From NCBI GenBank assembly GCA_027625145.1, contig JAQBXK010000001.1, forward strand, positions 1 through 64,000: a DNA stretch of 64,000 nucleotides. The letters are read 5' to 3'. The stretch comes from Pseudomonadota bacterium (GTDB lineage: Bacteria > Pseudomonadota > Alphaproteobacteria > Puniceispirillales > Marisalimonadaceae). Under the pieces are notes generated by a model. It worked only from the letters and a program-made list of their open reading frames with translations, did not search any database and had not been told where the DNA came from. Below, piece by piece: positions 18,641-29,220 of the stretch (its first letter is position 1; each line of letters begins with the position of its first letter). Position numbers and translations under genes: made by a program.

Positions 18641-19921
18641 CTATTTATTATTTAGGAAAGATGGTATTTGGCCGCTTTCTTTAAAGCTTATAAAATTTTC
18701 AATAGGAGGGATATTTGGATAGTTTTTTTTATTTTTTAACACTTCTTCTTTCAATATATTGTTCTTAATATTAATTATTTTTGGAGTTTTGCTTTCTAAA
18801 GAAATTTCATCAAATTTATATATATTTATACTTTTTTTAATTAATTTCTCTATTAGTGCTAAACTTTTTATTTCATTTTCACTGCAAAGTGTAAAAGCTT
18901 TGCCTGAAAGTCCAGCTCTACCAGTTCTACCAATTCTATGAACATAATCTTCAGGATTATTTGGAACGTCATAGTTAAACACATGACTTAATCCTGCTAT
19001 ATCTAACCCTCTAGCTGCTACATCAGAAGCAACAAGAATTTTTGCTAATCCACTTTTAAATTCTTCTAGGGAATTAATTCTGGCACTTTGGTTCATGTCA
19101 CCATGAAGACAAACAGTGCTAAATTTATTTTTTTTAAGAAATATATTTACTTTATTAATGTCAATTTTTTTATTACAAAAAATTACAGCATTTTTTATTT
19201 TTTCTATATTTAAAATCTTCTTTAAATTACTTAATTTATCTAAATGCGACGTATTAATTAAATAACTTTCTATGTTAGTAGCAGTAGTAGTTTCTGGGTT
19301 AACAGATATTTCTTTAGGGTTAATAACAAAGTTTTTACCAATATGTCTTATCTCATCGGAAAGAGTTGCTGAGAAAAATAAAGTTTGTCTAATTTTTGGA
19401 AGCAGTTTAGTTATCTTTTCAATATCAGGAATAAAGCCCATATCTAGCATTCTGTCCGCTTCGTCAATTACAAGAATTTTAACATCTCTTAATATGACCT
19501 TTCCTCTTTCAATGTGATCAAGAAGTCTTCCAGGGGTGGCTACTAGTACATCAACGCCTTTAGCAAGCTTTCCATCTTGTTCAGAAAATGAAACTCCACC
19601 AATTAGCAGGGCCATCTGTAGTTTTAGATACTTATTAAAAATATTAAAATCTTCAGAAACTTGCATTGCAAGCTCTCTCGTTGGCGCCAGTATTAATGAC
19701 CTAGGCATCCGTGATTTAGATTGTCCAGTACTTAGTATTTCTACTAATGGTAACATAAACGATGCTGTTTTGCCTGTACCAGTTTGGGCACATCCAAGTA
19801 TATCTCTCCCCATCAGAACATGAGGTATTGCTTGTTGTTGTATTTGTGAAGGTGTTTCATAGCCTATTTCTTTAATAGACTTTAAAATTTCTTCACTTAA
19901 CCCTAATGTTTGAAAACTCAA
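18641..19921 (-). CDS. DEAD-box RNA helicase (RhlE-like)
   Basis: The 426-residue protein has the full motif set in order: Q motif GYETPSQIQQQAIP, motif I AQTGTGKT, Ia PTRELAMQ, Ib TPGRLLDH, II DEAD, III SAT, and in the second domain VASDVAARGLDI and HRIGRTGRAG. The short C-terminal tail and RhlE-type core fit ribosome-assembly or cold-related helicases. Precise assignment among RhlE, DeaD and SrmB would need a tree. It lies on the minus strand just downstream of parE in transcription order, 98 bases apart. Confidence 0.93.
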   Translation of the reverse strand: MSFQTLGLSEEILKSIKEIGYETPSQIQQQAIPHVLMGRDILGCAQTGTGKTASFMLPLVEILSTGQSKSRMPRSLILAPTRELAMQVSEDFNIFNKYLKLQMALLIGGVSFSEQDGKLAKGVDVLVATPGRLLDHIERGKVILRDVKILVIDEADRMLDMGFIPDIEKITKLLPKIRQTLFFSATLSDEIRHIGKNFVINPKEISVNPETTTATNIESYLINTSHLDKLSNLKKILNIEKIKNAVIFCNKKIDINKVNIFLKKNKFSTVCLHGDMNQSARINSLEEFKSGLAKILVASDVAARGLDIAGLSHVFNYDVPNNPEDYVHRIGRTGRAGLSGKAFTLCSENEIKSLALIEKLIKKSINIYKFDEISLESKTPKIINIKNNILKEEVLKNKKNYPNIPPIENFISFKESGQIPSFLNNK

Positions 19922-20019
19922 AAAAAATCCTTAAGATATTAAAAATAGAATTATTTATTAGATTGTGAATACTTCATTAAAATTAAATGTCAATTAAAAC
20001 TGCAATAATTAATTATTTA

Positions 20020-21984
20020 TTAAATATCAAAATTATCAATTAAATTGGCATTTTCTTGAATATATTTAAATCTTAACTCTGGCTTTTTCCCCATTAAAAT
20101 ATTTACTAACTCATCAACTAATCTTCTTTCATCAGCTTCGTCTACATCTCTTTTGGGCAATGTCACTTTGAGTAAAGTTCTACTATTGGGGTTCATTGTA
20201 GTTTCTTTTAACTGTGAGGGAGGCATTTCGCCTAATCCTTTAAAACGACTAACAAACCCTTTTCCTGAGAAATTATTTTTAATTATGTTGTTTTTTAATT
20301 CTTCTGTTTGAGCATAAAAAGATTTTCCAGCATGTGTAACTCTATATAGCGGCGGTTGGGCAATAAATAAATTTCCCATTTCTATAATTTTAGGAAAATT
20401 ATTATAAAAAAAAGTTAAAAGTAAAGCTGCAATATGGGCGCCGTCAACATCTGCATCAGTCATTATTATAATTTTATTATATCTTAGGTTTTCTATATCT
20501 TGACTTGAGTTTGAATTTAAACCTAATGCTTGTTTGAGATCATTTAACTCTTGATTTTGAAGCATTTTTTCATTAGAAGCACTTGCTACATTTAAGATTT
20601 TACCTTTTAAGGGTAATACGGCTTGATTTTTTCTATTTCGCGCTTGTTTTGCTGATCCCCCAGCGCTATCTCCTTCAACTATAAATAACTCTGTTTCATC
20701 AAAATTAATACTAGAACAATCAGCTAGTTTTCCTGGTAATCTTATTTTCTTAGTTATACTTTTTCTTGATATGTCTTTTTCTTTTTTTCTTTTTTTTCTT
20801 TCTTCATAAACTTCTATAGTTCTATTAAGAATAGCTTCACCTCTTGAGGCATCAATAGTTAACCAAGTTTCAAATCTATCTTTAATCGCCGTTTCAATTA
20901 ATTTTGTAACTGAAGTGTTTACAAGTTTTTCTTTTGTTTGCCCTTGAAATTGAGGTTCTTTTATAAAAATAGATAAGATTGAACCTGTCGCATTCATTAA
21001 ATCATCATAAGTGAATTCGTTAGATTTTTTAAAACCTTTTATTTCAGCAAAATTTCTTATTCCTTTTATTAAAGCTTGTCTAAATCCTAACTCATGAGTT
21101 CCTCCTAGTGGCGTAGGGACCGTATTACAAAAAGATTCAATAAAGGTTGGTTCGTCTGATGTAAACCATCTGATTGCCCACTGAACTAATTCATTATTAA
21201 TATTAACTTTATCTTCAAATGTTGAGCTAATAAAAAGAGGAGTAGAAATAGTTTTTAATTGAATGTAATCACTTAATCCATTTTTAAAACAAAGCTTTAT
21301 TTCATTTTTAATTGTTGAATTGCCTGAAATTAAAGAAGGATGGCATTTCCAATTAATTTCAACACCTCCAAACAGATATGCCTTATATTCTATAATGTTA
21401 AATAACTTTTCAGGGCTAAATAAATTATTTTCACCAAAAATTTCATCATCAGGTTTAAAAGTTATTGATGTTCCATTTGGTTTTTTTGTTTCACCCAAGA
21501 TTTGTAGATTTGTTGTTGTCTTTCCTCTAGAAAAATCTTGTCTATACATGATTCCAGAACGAATTACTTCTACATTCATAAAAATTGACAATGCGTTTAC
21601 TACTGATGCACCTACTCCATGAAGGCCGCCAGATGTTGTGTAACTTTTGTTAGAAAATTTTCCACCTGAGTGTAAGGTAGTCATTATAACTTCTAATGCA
21701 GATTTTTCTTTGAATTTAGGATGATTATCTATTGGAATGCCTCTTCCGTTATCACTAATACAAAGGGTATTATTCTCCATTAATTCTATGTTAATTTTTG
21801 TAGCGTGCTTTGCAACGACCTCATCCATACAATTGTCAATGATCTCTATCGCTAAGTGATGTAAAGCATTTCTATCTGTACCTCCAATATACATGCCAGG
21901 TCTATGTCTGACAGGTTCAAGTCCTTCTAAAACTTCAATTGCAGATGCAGAGTAATTGTTTTCTTTAAATAAATCTTGTTTCAT
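20020..21984 (-). CDS. parE: DNA topoisomerase IV subunit B
   Basis: ParE with ParC decatenates daughter chromosomes. The 654-residue protein has the GHKL ATPase domain (EGLEPVRHRPGMYIGGTD at 20-37, IIDNCMDEV, DNGRGIP, GGLHGVGASVVNALS). The transducer follows, then the TOPRIM domain with LFIVEGDSAGGSAKQARNR and the metal-binding DADVDGAHI. The segment PLKGKILNVASASNEKML favours ParE over GyrB. Length is right for alphaproteobacterial ParE and shorter than GyrB. parC is not in the window. Confidence 0.95.
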   Translation of the reverse strand: MKQDLFKENNYSASAIEVLEGLEPVRHRPGMYIGGTDRNALHHLAIEIIDNCMDEVVAKHATKINIELMENNTLCISDNGRGIPIDNHPKFKEKSALEVIMTTLHSGGKFSNKSYTTSGGLHGVGASVVNALSIFMNVEVIRSGIMYRQDFSRGKTTTNLQILGETKKPNGTSITFKPDDEIFGENNLFSPEKLFNIIEYKAYLFGGVEINWKCHPSLISGNSTIKNEIKLCFKNGLSDYIQLKTISTPLFISSTFEDKVNINNELVQWAIRWFTSDEPTFIESFCNTVPTPLGGTHELGFRQALIKGIRNFAEIKGFKKSNEFTYDDLMNATGSILSIFIKEPQFQGQTKEKLVNTSVTKLIETAIKDRFETWLTIDASRGEAILNRTIEVYEERKKRKKEKDISRKSITKKIRLPGKLADCSSINFDETELFIVEGDSAGGSAKQARNRKNQAVLPLKGKILNVASASNEKMLQNQELNDLKQALGLNSNSSQDIENLRYNKIIIMTDADVDGAHIAALLLTFFYNNFPKIIEMGNLFIAQPPLYRVTHAGKSFYAQTEELKNNIIKNNFSGKGFVSRFKGLGEMPPSQLKETTMNPNSRTLLKVTLPKRDVDEADERRLVDELVNILMGKKPELRFKYIQENANLIDNFDI

Positions 21985-22062
21985 AATGAAATTAATAACT
22001 ATATGTAGCTTAGGTGTTGAAATATTTTACAATATTTAGTCTTATTTTAGTAATCTGTAAAT

Positions 22063-22096
22063 AAAAAAAACCCAACTTTCTATGTTGGGTTTTTTT
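22063..22096 (-). terminator. Rho-independent terminator of glnBA
   Basis: CCCAAC (22071-22076) and GTTGGG (22084-22089) form a perfect stem with a seven-base loop, flanked by eight A and seven T. Read on the minus strand, it sits 23 bases after the glnA stop as a textbook intrinsic terminator. The symmetry would allow it to work in both directions. Confidence 0.93.
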
Positions 22097-22118
22097 GTAT
22101 TCATGATTTTATATGTGA

Positions 22119-23528
22119 TTAACTAGAATAATACATTTTAAACTCAACAGGATGAGGAGCATGCTCTAACTGAATTACTTCTTCCATTTTTAATTCAATA
22201 TAAGCTTCAATTTGATCTTCAGTGAACACATTGCCTTTTGTTAAAAAAGACATGTCGTTTCTTAAAGCATCTAATGCTTCTCTAAGAGAACTACATACAG
22301 TAGGAATAGTTGCTAGCTCACTTGCAGGCAATTCATATAGATCTTTATCCATTGGTTCACCAGGGTGAATTTTATTTTGGATCCCATCAAGTCCTGCCAT
22401 TAACATAGCTGAAAATGCTAAATAAGGGTTAGCTGTAGCATCAGGAAACCTAACTTCTACTCGTTTTCCATTTGGACTATCTGTATACGGTATTCTACAA
22501 GAAGCAGATCTATTTCTTGCTGAATAAGCTAGAATTACAGGTGCTTCATATCCAGGTATTAGTCTTTTATATGAGTTTGTTGAAGGGTTTGTAAATGCAT
22601 TAAGAGCTTTTGCATGTTTAATAATCCCTCCAATATAAAATAGACACATTTCAGATAATTCAGCGTATTTGTCGCCAGCAAAAAGAGGTTTACCATCTTT
22701 CCAAATTGACTGATGACAGTGCATGCCAGTTCCATTGTCTCCAGCGATTGGTTTAGGCATAAATGTAGCTGTTTGTCCGAAAGAATGAGCTACATTATGT
22801 ACGGCATATTTATATAATTGAACATTATCTGCTGTATCAATTAAAGTTCCAAACATTATGCCTAATTCATGTTGAGAAGGAGCTACTTCGTGATGATGTT
22901 TTTCCATAGGAACGCCCATGTCTACTAAAGAAAGAACCATTTCACTTCTTAAGTCTTGTGCAGAATCAACTGGAGGAACTGGGAAATATCCCCCTTTAAT
23001 TCCGGGTCTATGACCCATATTGCCTTCTTCAAATTTTTTTCCTGAATTGTAAGGTCCTTCAGAAGAATCTATTTTATAAAAAGATGAATTCATTTCAGCT
23101 TCATATTTAACATCATCAAAAACAAAAAATTCTGGTTCAGGACCAAAATAAGCGGTATCTCCAATTCCTAATGAAGTCATATATGTTAAAGCTTGTTTAG
23201 CTGTTGATCTAGGATCTCTATCATAGGGATTCCCAGTCATTGGATCTAGAATGTCACAAAAAATAGATAATGTTGGTTGAGAGAAAAAAGGGTCTACAAT
23301 ACTTCTAGAGCAATCAGGCATAAGTTTCATATCAGATTCATTTATTGCTTTCCAGCCGGCTATTGAAGATCCATCAAACATAAATCCTTCCGCAAGAGTT
23401 TCTTCAGTAATTGTTGACACATGTTGAGATACATGTTGCAATTTACCTCTTGGGTCCGTGAATCTTAAATCCACAAATTGTATTTCTTTTTCTTTTATCA
23501 TATCCATTATTATTTTTGCATCTGACAT
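22119..23528 (-). CDS. glnA: Glutamine synthetase type I
   Basis: This enzyme makes glutamine from glutamate, ammonia and ATP. The 469-residue protein is full-length GSI-beta, with [12 protein letters not shown] near 49-60, [16 protein letters not shown] in the active site, and [10 protein letters not shown]. Tyr398 in [10 protein letters not shown] corresponds to the adenylylation tyrosine, so control by GlnE-type adenylyltransferase is likely. It follows glnB by 22 bases in a standard glnBA operon ending in a strong terminator. Confidence 0.98.
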   Translation of the reverse strand: MSDAKIIMDMIKEKEIQFVDLRFTDPRGKLQHVSQHVSTITEETLAEGFMFDGSSIAGWKAINESDMKLMPDCSRSIVDPFFSQPTLSIFCDILDPMTGNPYDRDPRSTAKQALTYMTSLGIGDTAYFGPEPEFFVFDDVKYEAEMNSSFYKIDSSEGPYNSGKKFEEGNMGHRPGIKGGYFPVPPVDSAQDLRSEMVLSLVDMGVPMEKHHHEVAPSQHELGIMFGTLIDTADNVQLYKYAVHNVAHSFGQTATFMPKPIAGDNGTGMHCHQSIWKDGKPLFAGDKYAELSEMCLFYIGGIIKHAKALNAFTNPSTNSYKRLIPGYEAPVILAYSARNRSASCRIPYTDSPNGKRVEVRFPDATANPYLAFSAMLMAGLDGIQNKIHPGEPMDKDLYELPASELATIPTVCSSLREALDALRNDMSFLTKGNVFTEDQIEAYIELKMEEVIQLEHAPHPVEFKMYYSS

Positions 23529-23550
23529 TTCTTAATTACTCCATTTTTTA

Positions 23551-23913
<363 letters not shown>

Positions 23914-24001
23914 TTAATTAATTTTATAGAAATATGAATAAATCTTTTTAATTTGGAGACTAATTTAAAAAAAACGATTAAAAATTAGGCAGATTTAATT
24001 T

Positions 24002-25177
24002 TTAATAAACGGTCTTTATTCTTTCAATAGCTTCTTGAATGGCTTCATTCGAATTTGCGCAGGATAGTCTTATAAATCCTTCTCCATATTCTCCAAAAGA
24101 AGTGCCTGCTACTGTAGCAACTCCAAGATTATCTAAAAGTTCATTTTGAATTATTGTAGAACTTTTATTGGTAGCTTTTATATTAGGAAAACAATAAAAA
24201 GCACCATTAGGTTCTTGGCAATTAAAGCCGTTAATATCATTAAGAGATTTGTACATATAATAAGCTCTTTTTTTAAAAGCGTTATTCATTTCTAAAACAC
24301 ATTCTTGGGGGCCTTGAAGAGCTTCTATAGCAGCGTATTGTGCGCTAGCATTCACGCATGAATGAATGTTAACAGCCAGCTTTTCTGCAATCTCATATAG
24401 CTTAGTAGGAAATATTCCATAACCAAGTCTCCAGCCTGTCATTGCGTATGTTTTAGACCATCCATTTAATATTATTAGTTGGTCTCTAATATTTGGAAAT
24501 GATAACATTGAGGTAAATGGTGTTGAGCCAAAACAAAATTGATCATATATCTCATCGCTCATTAGGATAACATTCGGATATTTTTCTATACCTTTTGCAA
24601 GTTTTTCTAATTCAACTTTTGGAACAACCCCTCCAGTTGGATTCGCAGGGCTATTTATGATAATTAAGCTAGTTTTGTCGTTTATTTTATTAAGTATATC
24701 TTCAGCTGAAAAAGAGAATCCTTTTTTTTCACTAAGTTGATAAGGTACAGCTTTTGCTCCAGAATAATTGATAGCTGATTCGTAAATGGGAAACCCAGGG
24801 TTAGGGTATAAAATTTCTTTGTTTTTCTCCCCCATTAGCATCGCAGCAAAAAAAATTATAACTTTTCCACCAGGAACAATTAATATATTGTCAGGTGAAA
24901 CATTTTGGTTATGTCTTTTAAAGAGATCTTCAGAGACAGCTTCTCTTAATTTAGGTATCCCCGTTGATTGAGTATATCCATGGTGTCCATCTCTTAATGC
25001 TTTAATTCCAGCTTCTACAATATGTTCTGGAGTAGGGAAGTCTGGTTGACCTATTCCTAAATTAATAATCGATTTACCTTCTGAAGCGAGTTTATTAGCT
25101 TTTGCTAAAACAGTAAAAGCAGTTTCAGTGCCTAAGTTGTTATTTCTATTTGCAAAATTATAAATTGTTTTATTCAT
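24002..25177 (-). CDS. Class I/II aminotransferase (aspartate/alanine type)
   Basis: The 391-residue PLP enzyme has LGIGQPDFPTP near 40-50, the GYTQSTGIPKLREA segment, NSPANPTGG at 175-183, SDEIYDQF near 207-214 and Schiff-base Lys242 in GWSKTYAMTGWR. The C-terminal IRLSCA arginine is present. It resembles the group containing aspartate/prephenate and alanine aminotransferases; exact specificity is not visible. It is a different gene from the aminotransferase at 9293, with limited similarity outside the motifs. It is probably monocistronic. Confidence 0.9.
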   Translation of the reverse strand: MNKTIYNFANRNNNLGTETAFTVLAKANKLASEGKSIINLGIGQPDFPTPEHIVEAGIKALRDGHHGYTQSTGIPKLREAVSEDLFKRHNQNVSPDNILIVPGGKVIIFFAAMLMGEKNKEILYPNPGFPIYESAINYSGAKAVPYQLSEKKGFSFSAEDILNKINDKTSLIIINSPANPTGGVVPKVELEKLAKGIEKYPNVILMSDEIYDQFCFGSTPFTSMLSFPNIRDQLIILNGWSKTYAMTGWRLGYGIFPTKLYEIAEKLAVNIHSCVNASAQYAAIEALQGPQECVLEMNNAFKKRAYYMYKSLNDINGFNCQEPNGAFYCFPNIKATNKSSTIIQNELLDNLGVATVAGTSFGEYGEGFIRLSCANSNEAIQEAIERIKTVY

Positions 25178-25203
25178 GTAATAAACCTTGATTAAATTAA
25201 AAT

Positions 25204-25247
25204 TATTAAATAGTTATAGATAAAATATTAAATAGTTATAGATAAAA
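25204..25247. repeat. 22-bp perfect tandem duplication
   Basis: A unit beginning TATTAAATAGTTATAGATAA is present twice with no mismatch, at 25204-25225 and 25226-25247. It lies between the start of the aminotransferase gene and tRNA-His, where both promoters must lie. Two copies only and no spacers, so it is not a CRISPR. Confidence 0.9.
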
Positions 25248-25290
25248 TATATTATTTTTTTATTTTGTGCAGTTTTTTTAATTGTAATAT

Positions 25291-25368
25291 GGCGGGTGTA
25301 GCTCAGTTGGTTAGAGCGCGGGTTTGTGGTACCTGAGGTCGCCGGTTCGAAGCCGGTCACTCGCCCCA
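25291..25368 (+). tRNA. tRNA-His (anticodon GTG)
   Basis: The extra 5' G (G-1, 25291) typical of tRNA-His faces the discriminator C. The acceptor stem GCGGGTG/CACTCGC holds with one G-T pair. The anticodon arm CGGGT-TTGTGGT-ACCTG gives GTG. The T arm is GCCGGTTCGAAGCCGGT and CCA is encoded at 25366-25368. Confidence 0.96.
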
Positions 25369-25456
25369 TATTTATTTCATGTTATTCTGACTTGACCTTT
25401 TGATGTTTCTCGTTTAGCCCTTTATTTAATTATTTGTTGAAAAGATTTAACAAGAT

Positions 25457-25541
25457 GCGGGCGTGGCGGAACTGGTAGACGCGCAAGATTTAGGTTCTTG
25501 TATCGCAAGGTGTGGGGGTTCAAGTCCCTTCGCCCGCACCA
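25457..25541 (+). tRNA. tRNA-Leu (anticodon TAG)
   Basis: The acceptor stem GCGGGCG pairs with CGCCCGC (25531-25537). The anticodon arm CAAGA-TTTAGGT-TCTTG gives TAG. A long variable arm (about TATCGCAAGGTGT) marks a class II tRNA. CCA is encoded. It lies 88 bases after tRNA-His. Confidence 0.96.
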
Positions 25542-25605
25542 AAAAATTTTAAGTTTTCAATTAAGCCTATTTTAAAGGGCATTTTTTTAAAGGTGTATTA
25601 TTAAT

Positions 25606-27084
25606 ATGACGATTACTCAAACTTTATCAGAAGGTTTAAAACGTGAATTTGAAATTGTTATTACAAGTTCACAAATTGATAAATTAGTTAATGATAAGCT
25701 AATTAATATTGCAAAAGAAGCAAAACTTCCTGGATTTAGACCAGGTAAAGTTCCGGTTTCAGTTGTTAAAAACAGATTTGGTAAGCAAGTTCTTGGAGAG
25801 GTTGTTAGAGAATCTATAGATAATGCTACAAAAGAAACAATGGAGAGTAGTAACTTAACAGCCTCGTCTCAACCTAAAATTGAAATTGTTTCTTTTGAAG
25901 AAGGTGAAGATCTAAAGGCAAAATTATCCGTAGAAATAATGCCTGAATTTGAATTGCCTGAATTATCTTCCTTAGAAATCATAAGACCTGTTGTTGAAAT
26001 TAAAACTAAAGATATAGATGAAGCAGTAGAAAAAATAGCTAAAGAGAACATAGGATCAAAGCCTATCAAGAAAAATAGAGCTACAAAAATTGGAGACACA
26101 GTAGTAATTGACTTTTTAGGAAAAGTAGATGGTGTTCCCTTTGAAGGGGGCGATGCAAAAGGCCATAATTTAAAGCTTGGATCAAATTCATTTATTCCAG
26201 GTTTTGAAGATGGCTTAGTGGGCGCAATTAAGGATAAAACAATTTTTGTAAAGGTTACTTTTCCTGAAGATTATCAAGCTAAAAACTTGGCTGGGAAAGA
26301 AGCTGTTTTTGAGACCAAAGTTACAGAAATCAAAGAAGATGCTGATTTAGCAATTGATGATGAATTTGCTAAAACTCTAGGAATGGAAAGTTTAGAGATA
26401 TTAAAAAAAGCTGTTTCTGAGCAAATGAAAAAACAGCATGACGAGGTTAGCCGTCAAAAAGCCAAAAGGGATGTTTTAGATAAATTGGCTGATGCAATTT
26501 CTTTTGAATTGCCTGAAACATTGCAAAAAGAAGAATACGAAAGTGTTTGTAGAGCTATGAATCCAAATGCTAAACCAGATCACGATCATAATCACGATCA
26601 TAATCACGATCACGATCACGATCATGATCATCCGTCTGCTGACAAAGGAATGACCCAAGACGAAAAAGATGATGCATCTGAAATATCTAAAAGAAGAGTT
26701 AGGTTAGGACTTTTGTTGTCAGAAATTGGAAGAAAAAACAACATTAAAGTTGAAGAAGAAGATACAAGAAATGCTATGATGAAGGAAATTCAAAAATATC
26801 CTGGTCAAGAAAAAGAAGTTATGGAGTATTTTAAAAATAATCCTAATGCTCAACAACAATTATCAGGGCCAATATTTGAAGATAAAATAATTGATTTCAT
26901 TTTAGAATTAGCAAAAACTGAAGATAAAGTTGTTTCTATCGAAGAGCTATATAAGCAAGATGAATTAGATTTAATTAAAGAAGCAGAAAAAGCAAAAAAA
27001 TCTAATAAAACAGTAGCTAAAAAGACAACAGAAAAAACAGTTGCAAAAAATAAAAATAAAAAGAAAATTGAAAAAAAGAAATAA
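25606..27084 (+). CDS. tig: Trigger factor with histidine-rich insert
   Basis: Trigger factor is the ribosome-bound chaperone and prolyl isomerase. In the 492-residue protein the N-terminal domain has the ribosome-docking loop GFRPGKVP at 43-50. The FKBP domain spans about 160-245 (GDTVVIDFLGKVDG, FIPGFEDGLVGA), and the helical C-terminal arms follow. An unusual run of alternating Asp/Asn-His, nine histidines at even positions 326-342, is inserted in the C-terminal domain. The last 30 residues are very lysine-rich. It is longer than the roughly 430 of E. coli because of these additions. It leads tig-clpP-clpX-lon. Confidence 0.96.
   Translation: MTITQTLSEGLKREFEIVITSSQIDKLVNDKLINIAKEAKLPGFRPGKVPVSVVKNRFGKQVLGEVVRESIDNATKETMESSNLTASSQPKIEIVSFEEGEDLKAKLSVEIMPEFELPELSSLEIIRPVVEIKTKDIDEAVEKIAKENIGSKPIKKNRATKIGDTVVIDFLGKVDGVPFEGGDAKGHNLKLGSNSFIPGFEDGLVGAIKDKTIFVKVTFPEDYQAKNLAGKEAVFETKVTEIKEDADLAIDDEFAKTLGMESLEILKKAVSEQMKKQHDEVSRQKAKRDVLDKLADAISFELPETLQKEEYESVCRAMNPNAKPDHDHNHDHNHDHDHDHDHPSADKGMTQDEKDDASEISKRRVRLGLLLSEIGRKNNIKVEEEDTRNAMMKEIQKYPGQEKEVMEYFKNNPNAQQQLSGPIFEDKIIDFILELAKTEDKVVSIEELYKQDELDLIKEAEKAKKSNKTVAKKTTEKTVAKNKNKKKIEKKK
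26578..26631 (+). repeat. Hexanucleotide repeat encoding the His-rich run of tig
   Basis: Nine consecutive in-frame units of the form (G/A)AT-CA(C/T) encode Asp/Asn-His pairs. Units are near-identical GATCAC or GATCAT hexamers, a configuration prone to gain or loss of units without frameshift. Confidence 0.9.
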
Positions 27085-27117
27085 TAAATGAAACCTTTTA
27101 TAGGAGTATATTAAAAT

Positions 27118-27762
27118 ATGTATAATCATTTTTCTGATACCAATGCTAATATAAGCGAAAAAAGTGCATTAATTCCTATGGTTGTTGAACAAACAAGTAG
27201 AGGTGAACGATCATATGATATTTATTCAAGATTATTAAAAGAAAGAATAATTTTTTTAGTTGGTCCAATAGATGATAATATTGCATCTGTAGTTTGTGCT
27301 CAATTATTGTTTTTAGAAGCAGAAAATCCAAAAAAAGATATATCAATGTATATTAACTCTCCTGGTGGAGTTGTTACTTCTGGTCTATCCATTTATGATA
27401 CTATGGAATACATAAAGCCTGATGTTTCTACAGTTTGTATTGGACAAGCTGCAAGTATGGGATCGCTTTTGATGACTGCAGGAGCTAAAAATAAAAGATA
27501 TTCTCTTCCTAATGCAAGGATAATGACACATCAACCATCAGGAGGGTTTCAAGGTCAAGCTAGTGACATTGAGATACATGCAAAAGAAATCATTAATTTA
27601 CGTTCAAGGTTAAATGGTATTTATGTTAAACATAGTGGCAAGAAAATTGCACAAATAGAAGCATTAATGGATAGAGATACTTTTTTATCACCTGATGATG
27701 CCGTAAAACTTGGTTTAATTGATGAAGTTGTAAATAAAAGACCTGAAAGTAAAAAAGATTAA
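27118..27762 (+). CDS. clpP: ATP-dependent Clp protease proteolytic subunit
   Basis: ClpP forms the tetradecameric proteolytic chamber fed by ClpX. The 214-residue protein has the catalytic serine Ser113 in GQAASMGS, His138 in [11 protein letters not shown] and the expected aspartate Asp187 in LMDRDTF. The short N-terminal extension before [14 protein letters not shown] is the usual propeptide/axial-loop region. It starts 33 bases after tig and 94 bases before clpX, a common order. Confidence 0.98.
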   Translation: MYNHFSDTNANISEKSALIPMVVEQTSRGERSYDIYSRLLKERIIFLVGPIDDNIASVVCAQLLFLEAENPKKDISMYINSPGGVVTSGLSIYDTMEYIKPDVSTVCIGQAASMGSLLMTAGAKNKRYSLPNARIMTHQPSGGFQGQASDIEIHAKEIINLRSRLNGIYVKHSGKKIAQIEALMDRDTFLSPDDAVKLGLIDEVVNKRPESKKD

Positions 27763-27792
27763 ACATATTCTAAATTTTAAATATTGCATATT

Positions 27793-27811
27793 TATTCTAA
27801 AATATAGAATA
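27793..27811. promoter_or_regulatory. Inverted repeat between clpP and clpX
   Basis: TATTCTA-AAATA-TAGAATA is a perfect seven-base inverted repeat with a five-base centre, 45 bases before the clpX start. It could be an operator or a weak RNA hairpin limiting read-through from clpP; there is no following T-run, so it is not an intrinsic terminator. Confidence 0.35.
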
Positions 27812-27856
27812 ATGATAAATATTAAATATTAGTAAAATTATAAATGAGGTAAAATA

Positions 27857-29125
27857 ATGAATGACCAAAATAGTGGAGGAAAAAATAAAACAACTTTATA
27901 TTGTTCATTCTGTGGAAAAAGTCAGCACGAAGTAAAAAAACTTATTGCTGGTCCTACTGTATTTATTTGTGATGAGTGTGTTGAATTATGTATGGACATA
28001 ATTCGAGAAGAACACAAGTCGAGTGTTACTCAAAATAAAGAAGGTATTCCAACACCTCTAGAAATATGTAAAACCTTAGATGATTATGTAATAGGTCAAT
28101 CTAAGGCTAAGCGAATTTTATCAGTTGCTGTTCATAATCATTATAAAAGGTTATCCCACGCATCTAATATGAACGACATAGAAATATCTAAGTCTAACAT
28201 ACTTTTAGTTGGGCCAACAGGATGCGGGAAAACCTTATTAGCTCAAACTTTAGCAAAAATCTTAGATGTCCCATTTACAATGGCTGATGCCACAACTCTT
28301 ACAGAAGCAGGGTATGTAGGAGAGGACGTAGAAAATATAATTTTAAAACTGTTGCAAGCTGCTGATTATAATGTTGAAAAAGCCCAAAAGGGGATAGTTT
28401 ATATTGATGAAGTTGATAAAATTTCTAGAAAATCTGAAAACCCTTCAATAACTAGGGATGTTAGTGGTGAAGGAGTTCAACAAGCACTGTTGAAAATTAT
28501 GGAAGGCACAGTTGCAGCTGTTCCTCCACAAGGTGGAAGGAAACATCCACAGCAAGAATTTTTACAAGTGGACACTACTAATATTTTATTTATTTGTGGC
28601 GGAGCTTTTGCGGGTTTGGATAAGTTAATATCAAATAGAAATAAAGGTTCATCAATAGGATTTGGTGCAGAAATTCTAAGTAATGAAGACACTTCAACTG
28701 GTAATATTTTGAGTGGTGTAGAGCCTACAGATCTGGTTAAATATGGTCTCATCCCTGAATTCATTGGAAGATTGCCAGTTATAGCAACACTTGAAGATTT
28801 AGATGAGGAAGCTCTGATAACAATTCTTACACAACCAAAAAATGCCCTTATTAAGCAATATCAAAAATTGTTTGAAATGGAAGATACTAAACTTGAATTT
28901 AGAGAAAGTGCTTTAAAAGAGGTAGCTAAAAAAGCTATTAGTTTAAAAACTGGTGCTAGGGGCCTAAGGTCTATTATTGAAAATGTTTTGATGGATACTA
29001 TGTTTGAATTACCCTCAGAGCCTGATATCTCAGAAGTAGTGATAAACGAAGATGTGATTACAAAAGGAAGCAAGCCAATCATAGTTCATTCTAAAAAGAA
29101 AAAAGGCCTTAGCACATCAATATAA
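27857..29125 (+). CDS. clpX: ATP-dependent Clp protease ATP-binding subunit ClpX
   Basis: ClpX unfolds tagged substrates and threads them into ClpP. The 422-residue protein has the N-terminal zinc-binding domain (CSFCGKSQ at 15-22, [10 protein letters not shown]), Walker A GPTGCGKT, Walker [11 protein letters not shown], the pore loop GYVGEDV and the sensor region [11 protein letters not shown] 27857 has GAGGTAA upstream. In Alphaproteobacteria ClpXP degrades cell-cycle proteins such as CtrA, which fits the GcrA-type circuitry of this genome. Confidence 0.98.
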   Translation: MNDQNSGGKNKTTLYCSFCGKSQHEVKKLIAGPTVFICDECVELCMDIIREEHKSSVTQNKEGIPTPLEICKTLDDYVIGQSKAKRILSVAVHNHYKRLSHASNMNDIEISKSNILLVGPTGCGKTLLAQTLAKILDVPFTMADATTLTEAGYVGEDVENIILKLLQAADYNVEKAQKGIVYIDEVDKISRKSENPSITRDVSGEGVQQALLKIMEGTVAAVPPQGGRKHPQQEFLQVDTTNILFICGGAFAGLDKLISNRNKGSSIGFGAEILSNEDTSTGNILSGVEPTDLVKYGLIPEFIGRLPVIATLEDLDEEALITILTQPKNALIKQYQKLFEMEDTKLEFRESALKEVAKKAISLKTGARGLRSIIENVLMDTMFELPSEPDISEVVINEDVITKGSKPIIVHSKKKKGLSTSI

Positions 29126-29220
29126 ATAAATTTTTAAATTAATTAAAATTAATGACTTGAAGTTTGTTAATATAATATCATTTCTAATATATTATATAAA
29201 ATTGTGAAGGAATATTTGTT

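Noticed and set aside
25204-25247. CRISPR array
   Set aside because: Two adjacent copies with no spacer, no leader and no cas genes; it is a simple tandem duplication.
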